DNA of 49,874 nucleotides from an uncultured Bacteroidales bacterium. Lineage in GTDB: Bacteria > Bacteroidota > Bacteroidia > Bacteroidales > UBA932. A program made the position numbers and the translations under genes. Below are positions 23,397 through 31,342 of this stretch, piece after piece. The notes beneath the pieces are model-generated. The model was not told the origin of the DNA. It saw nothing but the letters and a program-made list of their open reading frames with translations, and searched no databases. The DNA lies in assembly GCA_946625485.1 (NCBI GenBank), contig CAMOTB010000004.1, positions 1-49,874 of the forward strand. Reading direction: 5' to 3'. Position 1 is the stretch's first letter, and the number at the start of each line of letters is the position of its first letter.

Positions 23397-25505
23397 ATGA
23401 AAGATTATTCCACCAAAGACATCCGCAACGTGGTTCTTCTGGGCAGCACCAAATCCGGAAAGACCACACTCGCTGAAGCGATGCTGTACGAAGGCAAGGT
23501 CATCGACCGCCGCGGCACCGTCGAGGACAAGAACACCGTTTCCGACAACGATGAGCTCGAGAAACTGAACCAGCGCTCCATCTATGCGACTCCGCTGTAT
23601 GCCGAGTTCCAGGGCACAAAGATCAATTTCATCGACGCTCCGGGCTCTGACGATTTCATCGGCGGTGCCTACTCCGCTTTCCGCGTCTGCGAGAGCGGCA
23701 TCCTCGTGATCAACGCCCAGCAGGGTGTCGAGGTCGGCACGGAAAACTTCGTCCGTCGCGCTGAGGAGAACAAGCTCCCTCTGGTGATCGCGGTCAACCA
23801 GCTCGACACCGACAAGGCCGACTGGGACAACATCCAGGCTTCGATGAAGGAAGCGCTCGGCGGCAAGCTGGTCTATGTCCAGTTCCCCACCGCCACCGGC
23901 GCCAGCTTCGACGGTATCGTGGATGTCCTGACGATGAAGTACTATCATTTCAAGGATGCCAACGGCACTTGCGAGGTGCTCGACATCCCCGCCGCATTCG
24001 CCGACCAGGCCGAAGAAGCCCGCAATGAGCTGATCGAGAAGGCTGCCGAATTTGACGATGCGCTGATGGAAAAGTTCTTCGAGGAAGGCACGCTTTCCGA
24101 GGAGGAGATCATGAGCGGCCTCAACCAGGGCGTCACCTCCGGCCAGGCCTATCCCGTCTTCTGCATCTCCGCCAAGAAAGACATCGGTGTCAAGCGTCTC
24201 CTCGAGTTCATCAAGGGTGTCGCCCCGGCCCCGAAGGTGGACGAGAATGGCCAGCCCGCCCTCTTCATCTACAAGAATGATGTCGAGCAGCACCTCGGTG
24301 AGGTTTCCTACTTCAAGGTCATGAGCGGCACGATCACCCCTGGTCTCGACCTCGAGGACCCCGCTACCGGCAACAAGGAGCGTTTCTCCGCCATCTACGC
24401 CGTAGCCGGCTCCAAGAAGGAGAGCGTCCCCGCCCTCAAGGCCGGTGACTTCGGCTGCGTCGTCAAGCTCAAGAACGGCAAGTCCAGCACCACCCTGTCC
24501 GCGATCGGTTCCGGTATCGAGTATCCGAAGATCGCCTACCCGGCTCCGAAGTACCGCTGCGCCATCAAGGCCAAGGTCCAGCAGGAAGAGCAGAAACTCG
24601 GCGACGCCCTCAAGAAGATCGCGTCCCAGGATCCCACCACGATCGTGGAATACTCCAAGGAGCTCCGTCAGACCATCCTCAGCGGCAACGGCGAGCAGCA
24701 CATCAACGTCACCAAGTGGCGCCTCAACAACGAGTTCAACGTCGAAGTCGAACTCTTCGCCCCGAAGGTCCCGTACCGCGAGACCATCACCAAGGTCGCC
24801 CAGGCCCAGTACCGTCACAAGAAGCAGTCCGGCGGCGCCGGCCAGTTCGGTGAGGTCCACCTCCTCGTCTGCCCGGCCGAAGGCGAGCTCAACACCAAGT
24901 TCAAGATCGACGGCAAGGACACCCAGCTCAACATCAAGACCCAGGACATCACGGAACTGGAGTGGGGCGGCAAGCTCGAGTTCTACAACTGCGTCGTCGG
25001 TGGTGCGATCGACCTCGGCTTCATGCCCGCCATCTTGAAGGGTATCAAGGAACGTATGGTCGAAGGTCCTCTGACCGGTTCCTACGCCCGTGACATCCGC
25101 GTCTTCGTCTATGACGGTAAGATGCACCCGGTGGACTCCAAGGAAATCGCGTTCATCATCGCCGGCCGTAACGCCTTCCGTGAGGCCTTCCGCAACGCCG
25201 GTCCGAAGATCCTCGAGCCGATCTACAACGTCGAGGTCATGACCCCGGCCGAGTACCAGGGAGCCGTCATGTCTGACCTCCAGAACCGCCGCGGTATCCT
25301 CGGCGACCTGGGTGCCGACAAGGGCTTCTCCATCCTCCGTGCCCGCGTCCCGCTCGCAGAGCTGTACCGCTACTCCACCACCCTGAGCTCGCTGACCTCC
25401 GGTTCCGCGACCTTCACCATGGAGTTTGCCGACTACCAGCCCGTCCCGGGAGACGTCCAGACCAAGCTCCTCGCGGACTACGCCGCCCAGGAAGAAGAGG
25501 ACTAG
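23397..25505 (+). CDS. EF-G paralog, EF-G2 type (probably GTPase-deficient)
   Basis: The product has 702 residues with the full EF-G domain order: G domain (1-270), domain II, and domains III-V (VPYRETITKVAQAQYRHKKQ and GSYARDIRVFVYDG). The P loop is intact (GSTKSGKTT). Switch residues differ from housekeeping EF-G: the usual DTPGHVDF is DAPGSDDF, with Ser84 in place of the catalytic His; RGITI is replaced by QRSIYAT; and NKxD is NQLD. These losses fit the EF-G2 paralog of Bacteroides, reported to support translocation without GTP hydrolysis and to aid gut colonisation. Codon use is strongly biased to C/G-ending codons, suggesting high expression. It is a single-gene unit ending in the double-hairpin element. 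Confidence 0.9.
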   Translation: MKDYSTKDIRNVVLLGSTKSGKTTLAEAMLYEGKVIDRRGTVEDKNTVSDNDELEKLNQRSIYATPLYAEFQGTKINFIDAPGSDDFIGGAYSAFRVCESGILVINAQQGVEVGTENFVRRAEENKLPLVIAVNQLDTDKADWDNIQASMKEALGGKLVYVQFPTATGASFDGIVDVLTMKYYHFKDANGTCEVLDIPAAFADQAEEARNELIEKAAEFDDALMEKFFEEGTLSEEEIMSGLNQGVTSGQAYPVFCISAKKDIGVKRLLEFIKGVAPAPKVDENGQPALFIYKNDVEQHLGEVSYFKVMSGTITPGLDLEDPATGNKERFSAIYAVAGSKKESVPALKAGDFGCVVKLKNGKSSTTLSAIGSGIEYPKIAYPAPKYRCAIKAKVQQEEQKLGDALKKIASQDPTTIVEYSKELRQTILSGNGEQHINVTKWRLNNEFNVEVELFAPKVPYRETITKVAQAQYRHKKQSGGAGQFGEVHLLVCPAEGELNTKFKIDGKDTQLNIKTQDITELEWGGKLEFYNCVVGGAIDLGFMPAILKGIKERMVEGPLTGSYARDIRVFVYDGKMHPVDSKEIAFIIAGRNAFREAFRNAGPKILEPIYNVEVMTPAEYQGAVMSDLQNRRGILGDLGADKGFSILRARVPLAELYRYSTTLSSLTSGSATFTMEFADYQPVPGDVQTKLLADYAAQEEED

Positions 25506-25538
25506 TCCGACCGAACGCCCCTGTGGCGAGATTCAAAA

Positions 25539-25625
25539 TGCGCCCAATGGAACGAAAAGATGTCCATTGGGCGCATTTTTGGGCTTTTTTGCTCCCAATG
25601 GCACCATTTTCTTTCCATTGGGAAC
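25539..25625 (+). repeat. Double-hairpin intergenic element, copy A
   Basis: Arms TGCGCCCAATGG/CCATTGGGCGCA enclose a 13-nt spacer. A 15-nt linker with T runs follows, then GCTCCCAATGG/CCATTGGGAAC around another 13-nt spacer, with one arm mismatch. It lies 33 bases after the EF-G2 stop in a convergent gap. Hairpin 1 plus the T run could end transcription from the plus strand. It shares size and layout with four other copies in the window. Confidence 0.85.
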
Positions 25626-25650
25626 ACCCGGCAAGGAATCTGGCTGCCGG

Positions 25651-25724
25651 CAAGGCAAGGCCGGTGCGGCGTCACTCAGCCGCAGCGCAGCGAGGATGGA
25701 CGTAGCCGCACCGGCCTTGCTTTG
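25651..25724. terminator. Long GC-rich hairpin between EF-G2 and aspS
   Basis: CAAGGCAAGGCCGGTGCGGC (25651-25670) pairs with GCCGCACCGGCCTTGCTTTG (25705-25724) at 19 of 20 positions around a 34-base loop. It starts six bases after the aspS stop, so it is placed to end or protect the aspS transcript. There is no T run on the aspS side, so a classical intrinsic terminator is not certain. Confidence 0.55.
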
Positions 25725-25730
25725 TCGGTC

Positions 25731-27503
25731 TTATTCCGCGGCTGGGGCCGTCGAAGCGATGCAGAGCTCCTGCATCTGGGTCTCGTCGATCAGGGACGGG
25801 GAGTCGATCATGACGTCGCGGCCCTGGTTGTTCTTCGGGAACGCAATGTAGTCGCGGATCGTCTCCTGGCCGCCGAAGAGGGCGCAGACGCGGTCGAAGC
25901 CGAACGCCAGGCCGCCGTGAGGCGGAGCGCCGAACTTGAAGGCATTGATGATGAAGCCGAACTTGTATTCCGCTTCCTCCTTGCCGATGCCCAGCACCTC
26001 AAACATGCGGCTCTGCATGTCGGCGTTGTGGATACGGATCGAGCCGCCGCCGAGCTCCGTGCCATTCAGGACGAAATCATAGGCATTGGCGCAGACACGC
26101 TCCAGATCCTCTTTCTTGTCCGAATAGAACCAGGCCTCGTGCTCCGGCTTCGGCGCCGTGAAGGGGTGGTGCATCGCATAGAAACGCTGATCCTCCTCGC
26201 TCCACTCGAGCAGCGGGAAGTCCACGATCCACAGCGGCGCAAAGACCTTCGGGTCGCGATAGCCCAGACGGTTGCCGAGCTCGATACGCAGCACGCCGAG
26301 CTGGGTCTGGGTCTTACGCTTCTCGCCGCACAGGACCAGGATCAGGTCGCCCTTCTTGGCTTCCATCGCCTCAGCGACAGCCGCCAGATCTTCCGGCGTA
26401 AAGAACTTATCCACAGAGGATTTCAGGGAACCGTCCTCATTGACCCGGATATAGACCAGGCCCTTGGCGCCCACCTGCGGACGCTTGACCCATTCGGTCA
26501 GCTCGTCCAGCTGCTTGCGCGTGTAGGAGGCCAGGCCGTCGGCGCAGATTGCACCTACGTACGGCACGCTGTCGAACACGCCGAAGCCATGGCCCTGGGC
26601 CAGGGAAGTAATCTCGTGGATCTTCATGCCGAAACGGATGTCCGGTTTGTCGGATCCGTAGTAATCCATTGCATCGTACCAGCTCATCCGCGGCAGCGGG
26701 TTGGGAATATCGACGCCCACCGCGTTCTTGAACATCTGGCGCATCATGCCCTCGAACATGTTCAGGACATCTTCCTGCTCGACGAAGGACATCTCGCAGT
26801 CGATCTGCGTGAATTCCGGCTGGCGGTCGGCCCGCAGGTCTTCGTCGCGGAAGCAGCGCACGATCTGGAAATAGCGGTCGTATCCGGCGACCATCAGCAA
26901 CTGCTTGAAGGTCTGGGGGCTCTGCGGCAGGGCGTAGAACTGGCCCGGGTTCATGCGGGAAGGCACGACGAAGTCGCGGGCGCCTTCCGGCGTAGATTTG
27001 ATCAGGTAAGGGGTCTCAATCTCCATGAAACCCTGCTGGTCCAGGTAGGTGCGTACCTCCTGGGCGAGACGGTGACGCAGCGCCAGGGCGCGCTGGAGGG
27101 GCGGCCGGCGCAAATCGAGATAGCGGTACTTGGCGCGGATATCCTCACCACCGTCGCTGTTCTCCTCGATGGTGAAGGGCGGGGTGACGGATTTGTTGAG
27201 AATGCGGATGGCATCCAACTTGATCTCGACGTCGCCGGTGGGCATTTTGGCATTCTTGCTCTGCCGCTCGACGACGGTTCCCGTGACCTGAAGGACGAAT
27301 TCGCGGCCGAGGGAGGCCGCCGTCTCGACCAGGGCCGGATCGGCATCCGCTTCCACGACCAGTTGCGTGATACCATAGCGGTCGCGCAGGTCAATAAAGG
27401 TCATGCCGCCGAGTTTACGGGCCCGCTGGACCCAGCCGGCGAGGGTGACTTTCTCCCCGGCATTGCTGATGCGGAGCTCTCCGCAAGTGTGTGTCCTGTA
27501 CAT
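25731..27503 (-). CDS. aspS: Aspartyl-tRNA synthetase, bacterial type
   Basis: The enzyme has 590 residues, typical of bacterial AspRS with the GAD insertion. The N-terminal OB fold ([20 protein letters not shown]) reads the anticodon. Class II features include [13 protein letters not shown] and [20 protein letters not shown] (motif 2). [15 protein letters not shown] is motif 3, with the ATP-binding Arg. The GAD domain spans roughly 290-420. It charges tRNA-Asp in the cytosol. It has its own promoter, 42 bases after the SGNH esterase gene. Confidence 0.97.
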   Translation of the reverse strand: MYRTHTCGELRISNAGEKVTLAGWVQRARKLGGMTFIDLRDRYGITQLVVEADADPALVETAASLGREFVLQVTGTVVERQSKNAKMPTGDVEIKLDAIRILNKSVTPPFTIEENSDGGEDIRAKYRYLDLRRPPLQRALALRHRLAQEVRTYLDQQGFMEIETPYLIKSTPEGARDFVVPSRMNPGQFYALPQSPQTFKQLLMVAGYDRYFQIVRCFRDEDLRADRQPEFTQIDCEMSFVEQEDVLNMFEGMMRQMFKNAVGVDIPNPLPRMSWYDAMDYYGSDKPDIRFGMKIHEITSLAQGHGFGVFDSVPYVGAICADGLASYTRKQLDELTEWVKRPQVGAKGLVYIRVNEDGSLKSSVDKFFTPEDLAAVAEAMEAKKGDLILVLCGEKRKTQTQLGVLRIELGNRLGYRDPKVFAPLWIVDFPLLEWSEEDQRFYAMHHPFTAPKPEHEAWFYSDKKEDLERVCANAYDFVLNGTELGGGSIRIHNADMQSRMFEVLGIGKEEAEYKFGFIINAFKFGAPPHGGLAFGFDRVCALFGGQETIRDYIAFPKNNQGRDVMIDSPSLIDETQMQELCIASTAPAAE

Positions 27504-27524
27504 AGTCTAATCTTGAAAGGAGTG

Positions 27525-27532
27525 CAAAAATA
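27525..27532 (-). promoter_or_regulatory. -7 box of aspS
   Basis: TATTTTTG on the minus strand fits TAnnTTTG and lies 21 bases before the aspS ATG. A clear -33 element was not found. Confidence 0.45.
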
Positions 27533-27545
27533 CGAAAAATCCCCG

Positions 27546-28700
27546 TTAGTTGGTCGTTTTCATCGTTTTTGATGTGCGCCAGACCTCCATGATTTTCTTT
27601 TCGAAAGCGCTGGAGAGGAAACGCATCCCGTAATCGTTGGGATGCACACCCTCGATCATCCCGTCCATCGGCATGCCTAACTCGTCGTGAGACAGGTAAT
27701 AGATCTCCGGTTCGCCCCGTTTTTTCAGGGTCTCGTAAGCGCTTCGGACCTGCGCATTCGCCTGCCGGTAAGCTTCTTTGGCCTTGCTGGCAATTTCGCC
27801 GGTATTGCCGGCATGCTCCGCGATCAGGATGGGGCAGTCGCTGCGGCTGCGCAAGATGCGGACCGCTTCCAGCAGGCGCGGCTCGATGTCCGTAGCCCGC
27901 GTCAGATTGGCGGTGCAATCCAGGACATACAGGGACGCGTCGATCTCGGAGAGCAGCGTCAGCACTTCCGGGTCCAGCTTCCCGTTTCCGGAGAAACCGA
28001 GGTTGACGACCGGAAGCCGGAGTTCGCGCTCGACGATCGTGGTCCAGGCATTGCCCGGCCGCGAAACGCAACCGCCCTGGGTGATGCTGGTGCCGTAGAT
28101 GACCACCGGATGCTTCCGCGTCTCCGGGATGAAACGGATCTGCGCGTCGCCCGGAATGCCGATCTTGAGCCAGGTGACGGTGTTGTAGGGCGGCAGGTAG
28201 AGATGGTACTCGTAGCTGCGGGCGCCTTCCGGATAGTAACTGATTCCGCTGTAAATATAGCGGGTCGTGTCGTTGCTGACCTTGGCGGGGAAGTCGGGCG
28301 CCACCCAGCGCAAGCGCCCTTCGGCATCTGTCGCATAGAGATCCACGCCCGAGCGCCCGGTCGAGGGCATGTGGAACATGTTGAGGCCGTCCTTGAGGCC
28401 GTAAAGCACGATGATTTCGGGCGCATCCGATTCGAAGACCAGGCTCAGGCCCGCCGCATTGAGGCTCAGGTCCCAGACCTGGTCCCGCACGACGCCGTGC
28501 GCCCGCTCCGGCAGCCGCACGTAGCCCCCCTTCAACTCGTCCCAACCTACGCCGTGCACGACGGGGCCCTCATCCAGGGGATCCACCCATTTGAACGGGG
28601 CGAGGGCTTGTTGGGGCTGAGCCCAGACTTGTGTCAAGGAGGCCAGCATGCCGGCAAAGAGCAGGGCGGCAAGGGCCGGAAGGAAGAAGATCTTTTTCAT
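27546..28700 (-). CDS. Secreted SGNH/GDSL esterase with N-terminal GxDLY domain
   Basis: The protein has 384 residues with a signal peptide (LPALAALLFAGMLASL). A beta-sandwich N-terminal domain (about 40-185) contains GRSGVDLYA, the GxDLY motif. The SGNH hydrolase domain has block I VIYGTSITQGG with the nucleophile Ser, a Gly/Asn oxyanion pair (NLGFSGNG and a later Asn), and EGVHPNDYGM with the catalytic Asp and His. Such enzymes deacetylate carbohydrates in the periplasm, but no substrate is visible. It stands alone between a double-hairpin element and aspS, with its promoter box five bases before the ATG. Confidence 0.88.
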   Translation of the reverse strand: MKKIFFLPALAALLFAGMLASLTQVWAQPQQALAPFKWVDPLDEGPVVHGVGWDELKGGYVRLPERAHGVVRDQVWDLSLNAAGLSLVFESDAPEIIVLYGLKDGLNMFHMPSTGRSGVDLYATDAEGRLRWVAPDFPAKVSNDTTRYIYSGISYYPEGARSYEYHLYLPPYNTVTWLKIGIPGDAQIRFIPETRKHPVVIYGTSITQGGCVSRPGNAWTTIVERELRLPVVNLGFSGNGKLDPEVLTLLSEIDASLYVLDCTANLTRATDIEPRLLEAVRILRSRSDCPILIAEHAGNTGEIASKAKEAYRQANAQVRSAYETLKKRGEPEIYYLSHDELGMPMDGMIEGVHPNDYGMRFLSSAFEKKIMEVWRTSKTMKTTN

Positions 28701-28705
28701 ATCCT

Positions 28706-28713
28706 CAAAGATA
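28706..28713 (-). promoter_or_regulatory. -7 box of the SGNH esterase gene, five bases from the ATG
   Basis: TATCTTTG on the minus strand is an exact TAnnTTTG match, followed by AGGAT and the ATG. Transcription would begin at or near the start codon, so a leaderless mRNA is possible. The same octamer precedes mutS and the Na/Pi transporter gene. Confidence 0.5.
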
Positions 28714-28751
28714 CAAAAAAATGTTCACGACCGAAAAGACCGTCTCTCCAC

Positions 28752-28839
28752 TGCTGCCGATGGCGCAAAAAAAGTTCCATCGGCAGCAAAAAAGCCTAAA
28801 AATGCTGCCGATAGCGCGGATTTTGCGCCATCGGCAGCA
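28752..28839 (-). repeat. Double-hairpin intergenic element, copy E (variant stems)
   Basis: The 12-nt arms are TGCTGCCGATGG/CCATCGGCAGCA and TGCTGCCGATAG/CCATCGGCAGCA, each pair around a 13-nt spacer. The linker read on the minus strand (TTTTTAGGCTTTTTT) is nearly that of copies A-C. The stems differ from the other copies at several positions, yet both sides change together and still pair. It follows the stop of the 148-residue gene at 28872. Confidence 0.85.
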
Positions 28840-28871
28840 CCTTATCTTATTGAACCCGCTGGGCGAAGCGA

Positions 28872-29318
28872 TCAGAATTGGAGAGCAACGCCGTTGGGAC
28901 CGTAGCGCAGAATCAAATGGTCATTGATCTTGCGCTGGCTGTTGACCATCTTGAACTCATTGACTATCATCCAGATGCCGCCGGTTAAGAAAGCAAGCTC
29001 TCCCGCGACAATACCCACGGTTGCCGCAACGGGGACATCGACCATCTCAACATCTCCTCGGGAATTATACTGAAAGGTGGCTCCGGCAACACCAAGAACG
29101 CCGCTCGTTACACAAACGCCCAAGCCGGACAGCGTGACAATCATGGCCGTCTTGCGGTTTTTCAACAAATGATTCTGATAGCTCAACAGGTCGGCATATT
29201 GGGTGTTGAGAGCGGTGACTTCCGCAGACCGGTTCATACCGCGACCCGGAGCAATCTGCGCGTTGGACAATACGGCCGACGCCACCAGGGCGACCAGGGC
29301 CAATAATACTTTTTTCAT
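28872..29318 (-). CDS. Small exported or membrane protein, unknown function
   Basis: The product has 148 residues. The N-terminus is a signal peptide (LLALVALVASAVLSNAQ). A polar segment with coiled-coil character follows (VTALNTQYADLLSYQNHLLKN), then two hydrophobic helices (MIVTLSGLGVCVTSGVLGVA and AATVGIVAGELAFLTGGIWM). I do not recognise a catalytic motif. It begins 13 bases after the GH97 stop and is probably the last gene of the mutS-GH97 unit. Confidence 0.75.
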   Translation of the reverse strand: MKKVLLALVALVASAVLSNAQIAPGRGMNRSAEVTALNTQYADLLSYQNHLLKNRKTAMIVTLSGLGVCVTSGVLGVAGATFQYNSRGDVEMVDVPVAATVGIVAGELAFLTGGIWMIVNEFKMVNSQRKINDHLILRYGPNGVALQF

Positions 29319-29331
29319 AACTCAGAAAGGT

Positions 29332-31323
29332 TTATTGTTTGACGATCTTGGCGACCCAGCCGCCGCCGGGGGCCATGTGGAGTTTGAGGCGGTCGCCGGG
29401 AACGACGGTGGTTTCCTCCTTGGCATAGTCGCGGGCAGCCCGGTGGGCGTTGGCGCCATCCTTGAAGATTTCGACGCTGTAGCGACCGGCGGGCAGGAAG
29501 CCCAGCTCGACCGTCATGTCGCGCTCGTTCCAGTCGGTCATCGAGCCGACATACCAGGTGTCACCCTTGCGGCGCGCCATCGTGATGAACTCGCCGATCT
29601 TTCCGTTCAGCACCAGGGTCTCATCCCAAACCGTCGGGATCTCGGCGATGTATTTCGTGCACTCGGGCTCCTGCAGGTAGTTGGACGGGGAGTCGCAGAG
29701 CATCGTGAACGGGGCGTCGAAAATGACGTATTCTGCCAGCTGGCGGCAGCGGGTGCCGGGACTCATGGGCTCGCTGTTGACGGCGCGGTAGTTGCGAAGG
29801 GTCGCATTGCGCATCGCGCCCTGCGTGTAGTCGAGCGGGCCGGCCAGCATGCGCAGGAAGGGGATGGAGACATCGTAGATCACCTGCTGTTTGCCATCCT
29901 GCAACCACTTCATCTGCTCCAAGCCGTGTACGCCCTCGAAGTTGATGACATTGGGATAGGTGCGGTGCAGGCCCGTCGGCTTGTAGGCACCATGGAAATC
30001 GATCATCATCTTGTACTTGGCACCCATCTTGGCGCAGGCGGTATAGAAGTTGACCATATCCTGGTCGTCACGGTCCATGAAATCGATCTTGAAGCCCTTG
30101 ACACCCATGCGGGAGAAATGCAGGAAGACATTCTCCATGTCGCGGTTGACCGCCCAGTAGCCGGCCCAGAGGATCAGACCCACGTTCTTTTCCTTGGCGT
30201 ATGCGCAGAGCTCCTCGAGGTCGATCTCCGGCACGACCTGCATCAGGTCGGCCTGTTTGTTGACTGCCCATCCTTCGTCCAGGATGACGTACTCGATGCC
30301 CTTCTCGGAAGCGAAATCGATGTAGTATTTGTAGGTGTCGTTGTTGATCCCCGCCTCGAAATCAACCCCGTAGATGTTCCAGTCGTTCCACCAGTCCCAG
30401 GCGACCTTGCCGGGCTTGACCCAGCTCCAGTCGCGGGCCTCGGGCGCCGTGGAGAGTTTGTACACCATATCGCTGCAGGCCAGTTCCTTGTCCTCACGGG
30501 CGATCTGGATCACGCGCCAAGGGAAGGCGCAGCCGGGCACGCAGTCCTTGGCGATGAAGTCCTCGCTGCTGAGGATCACGCCCTGGAGCATGTTGTGGCC
30601 GCCCTGCTTGACCAGTTTCGGGACAGGAGCATGGAAGCCTTCGATGGTCTTGGAGCCATTCAGGTTGCGGACGTTGAGGCCCGGGAAATTGAACAGGTCC
30701 GCCTCGGTGATCGCGACCTTGTAGCCGTTGGGGGCGCCGACGACCAGGGGAAGGAAGGCGGCCCGGGTCTTATCCCAGTCCTGCAGCTTGAAGTTGTAGT
30801 AGATATTCTCGAAAGAGCACTGGATCTGCTTTTCGATCGGCCGGTCCGACTCGCGGCAATAGGGCACGACGGCGTCCCAGTTGCCGGGGAAGGTGAACTC
30901 CGCCTGCTCGGACTGCACGTCCACCCGCTTCTCGCTGCGGGAGACGAAGCGGTAGGCGACGCCCTCGTTGTAGGCGCGGAACACCAGGTCGAAAGCCTTG
31001 TAGCGCAGCGTCAGCTCGTTGTAACGGTCGCGCACGGAAGCCTTTTTGTAGATCGGCGTATCGAAGGTCTTGTCGTAGCTCTTGCGGATCGCCTTGACCA
31101 GCGACGCATTGCCGCCATAGACGGTCCCGTCGGTCAGGGTCATCGAGATCGCCGAGGGGGCGAGCATCTGGACACCGTCCGCCGTGACGGAATATTTGAA
31201 CTTGTCGATCGTGACGGCGATGCGTCCGTCGGGAGACTTCAAGGTCTGCGGCTTCGGCTTGGCCGCAAAAGCGCTGAACGCACAGAGGCAGAGCAGCAGG
31301 GAGAGAAGCACGTGTTTTTTCAT
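29332..31323 (-). CDS. GH97-family glycoside hydrolase
   Basis: The enzyme has 663 residues from the ATG at 31323; the track starts 30 bases earlier within the mutS end. The chosen start gives a signal peptide (LLSLLLCLCAFSAFA). The N-terminal super-sandwich (about 25-280) contains LKSPDGRIAVTI. The (beta/alpha)8 barrel contains WDWWNDWNIYGVDF, YVILDEGW and GFKIDFMDRDDQ. The C-terminal domain ends in LKLHMAPGGGWVAKIV. GH97 enzymes are periplasmic alpha-glucosidases (inverting) or alpha-galactosidases (retaining). The Asp in KIDFMDRDDQ suggests the retaining group, which uses an Asp nucleophile there. Substrate assignment is tentative. It lies 19 bases after mutS. Confidence 0.92.
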   Translation of the reverse strand: MKKHVLLSLLLCLCAFSAFAAKPKPQTLKSPDGRIAVTIDKFKYSVTADGVQMLAPSAISMTLTDGTVYGGNASLVKAIRKSYDKTFDTPIYKKASVRDRYNELTLRYKAFDLVFRAYNEGVAYRFVSRSEKRVDVQSEQAEFTFPGNWDAVVPYCRESDRPIEKQIQCSFENIYYNFKLQDWDKTRAAFLPLVVGAPNGYKVAITEADLFNFPGLNVRNLNGSKTIEGFHAPVPKLVKQGGHNMLQGVILSSEDFIAKDCVPGCAFPWRVIQIAREDKELACSDMVYKLSTAPEARDWSWVKPGKVAWDWWNDWNIYGVDFEAGINNDTYKYYIDFASEKGIEYVILDEGWAVNKQADLMQVVPEIDLEELCAYAKEKNVGLILWAGYWAVNRDMENVFLHFSRMGVKGFKIDFMDRDDQDMVNFYTACAKMGAKYKMMIDFHGAYKPTGLHRTYPNVINFEGVHGLEQMKWLQDGKQQVIYDVSIPFLRMLAGPLDYTQGAMRNATLRNYRAVNSEPMSPGTRCRQLAEYVIFDAPFTMLCDSPSNYLQEPECTKYIAEIPTVWDETLVLNGKIGEFITMARRKGDTWYVGSMTDWNERDMTVELGFLPAGRYSVEIFKDGANAHRAARDYAKEETTVVPGDRLKLHMAPGGGWVAKIVKQ

Positions 31324-31342
31324 TATGCTGTAAGTTAATGGT

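Noticed and set aside
23376-25127. 583-residue minus-strand ORF rich in Asp, Glu, Leu and Val
   Set aside because: It is the reverse of the highly codon-biased EF-G2 gene, a known source of long false frames.
25539-25625. CRISPR-like reading of the repeated short arms
   Set aside because: Arms alternate orientation, are only 12 nt, occur four per site, and the spacers are 13 nt; no cas genes are present.
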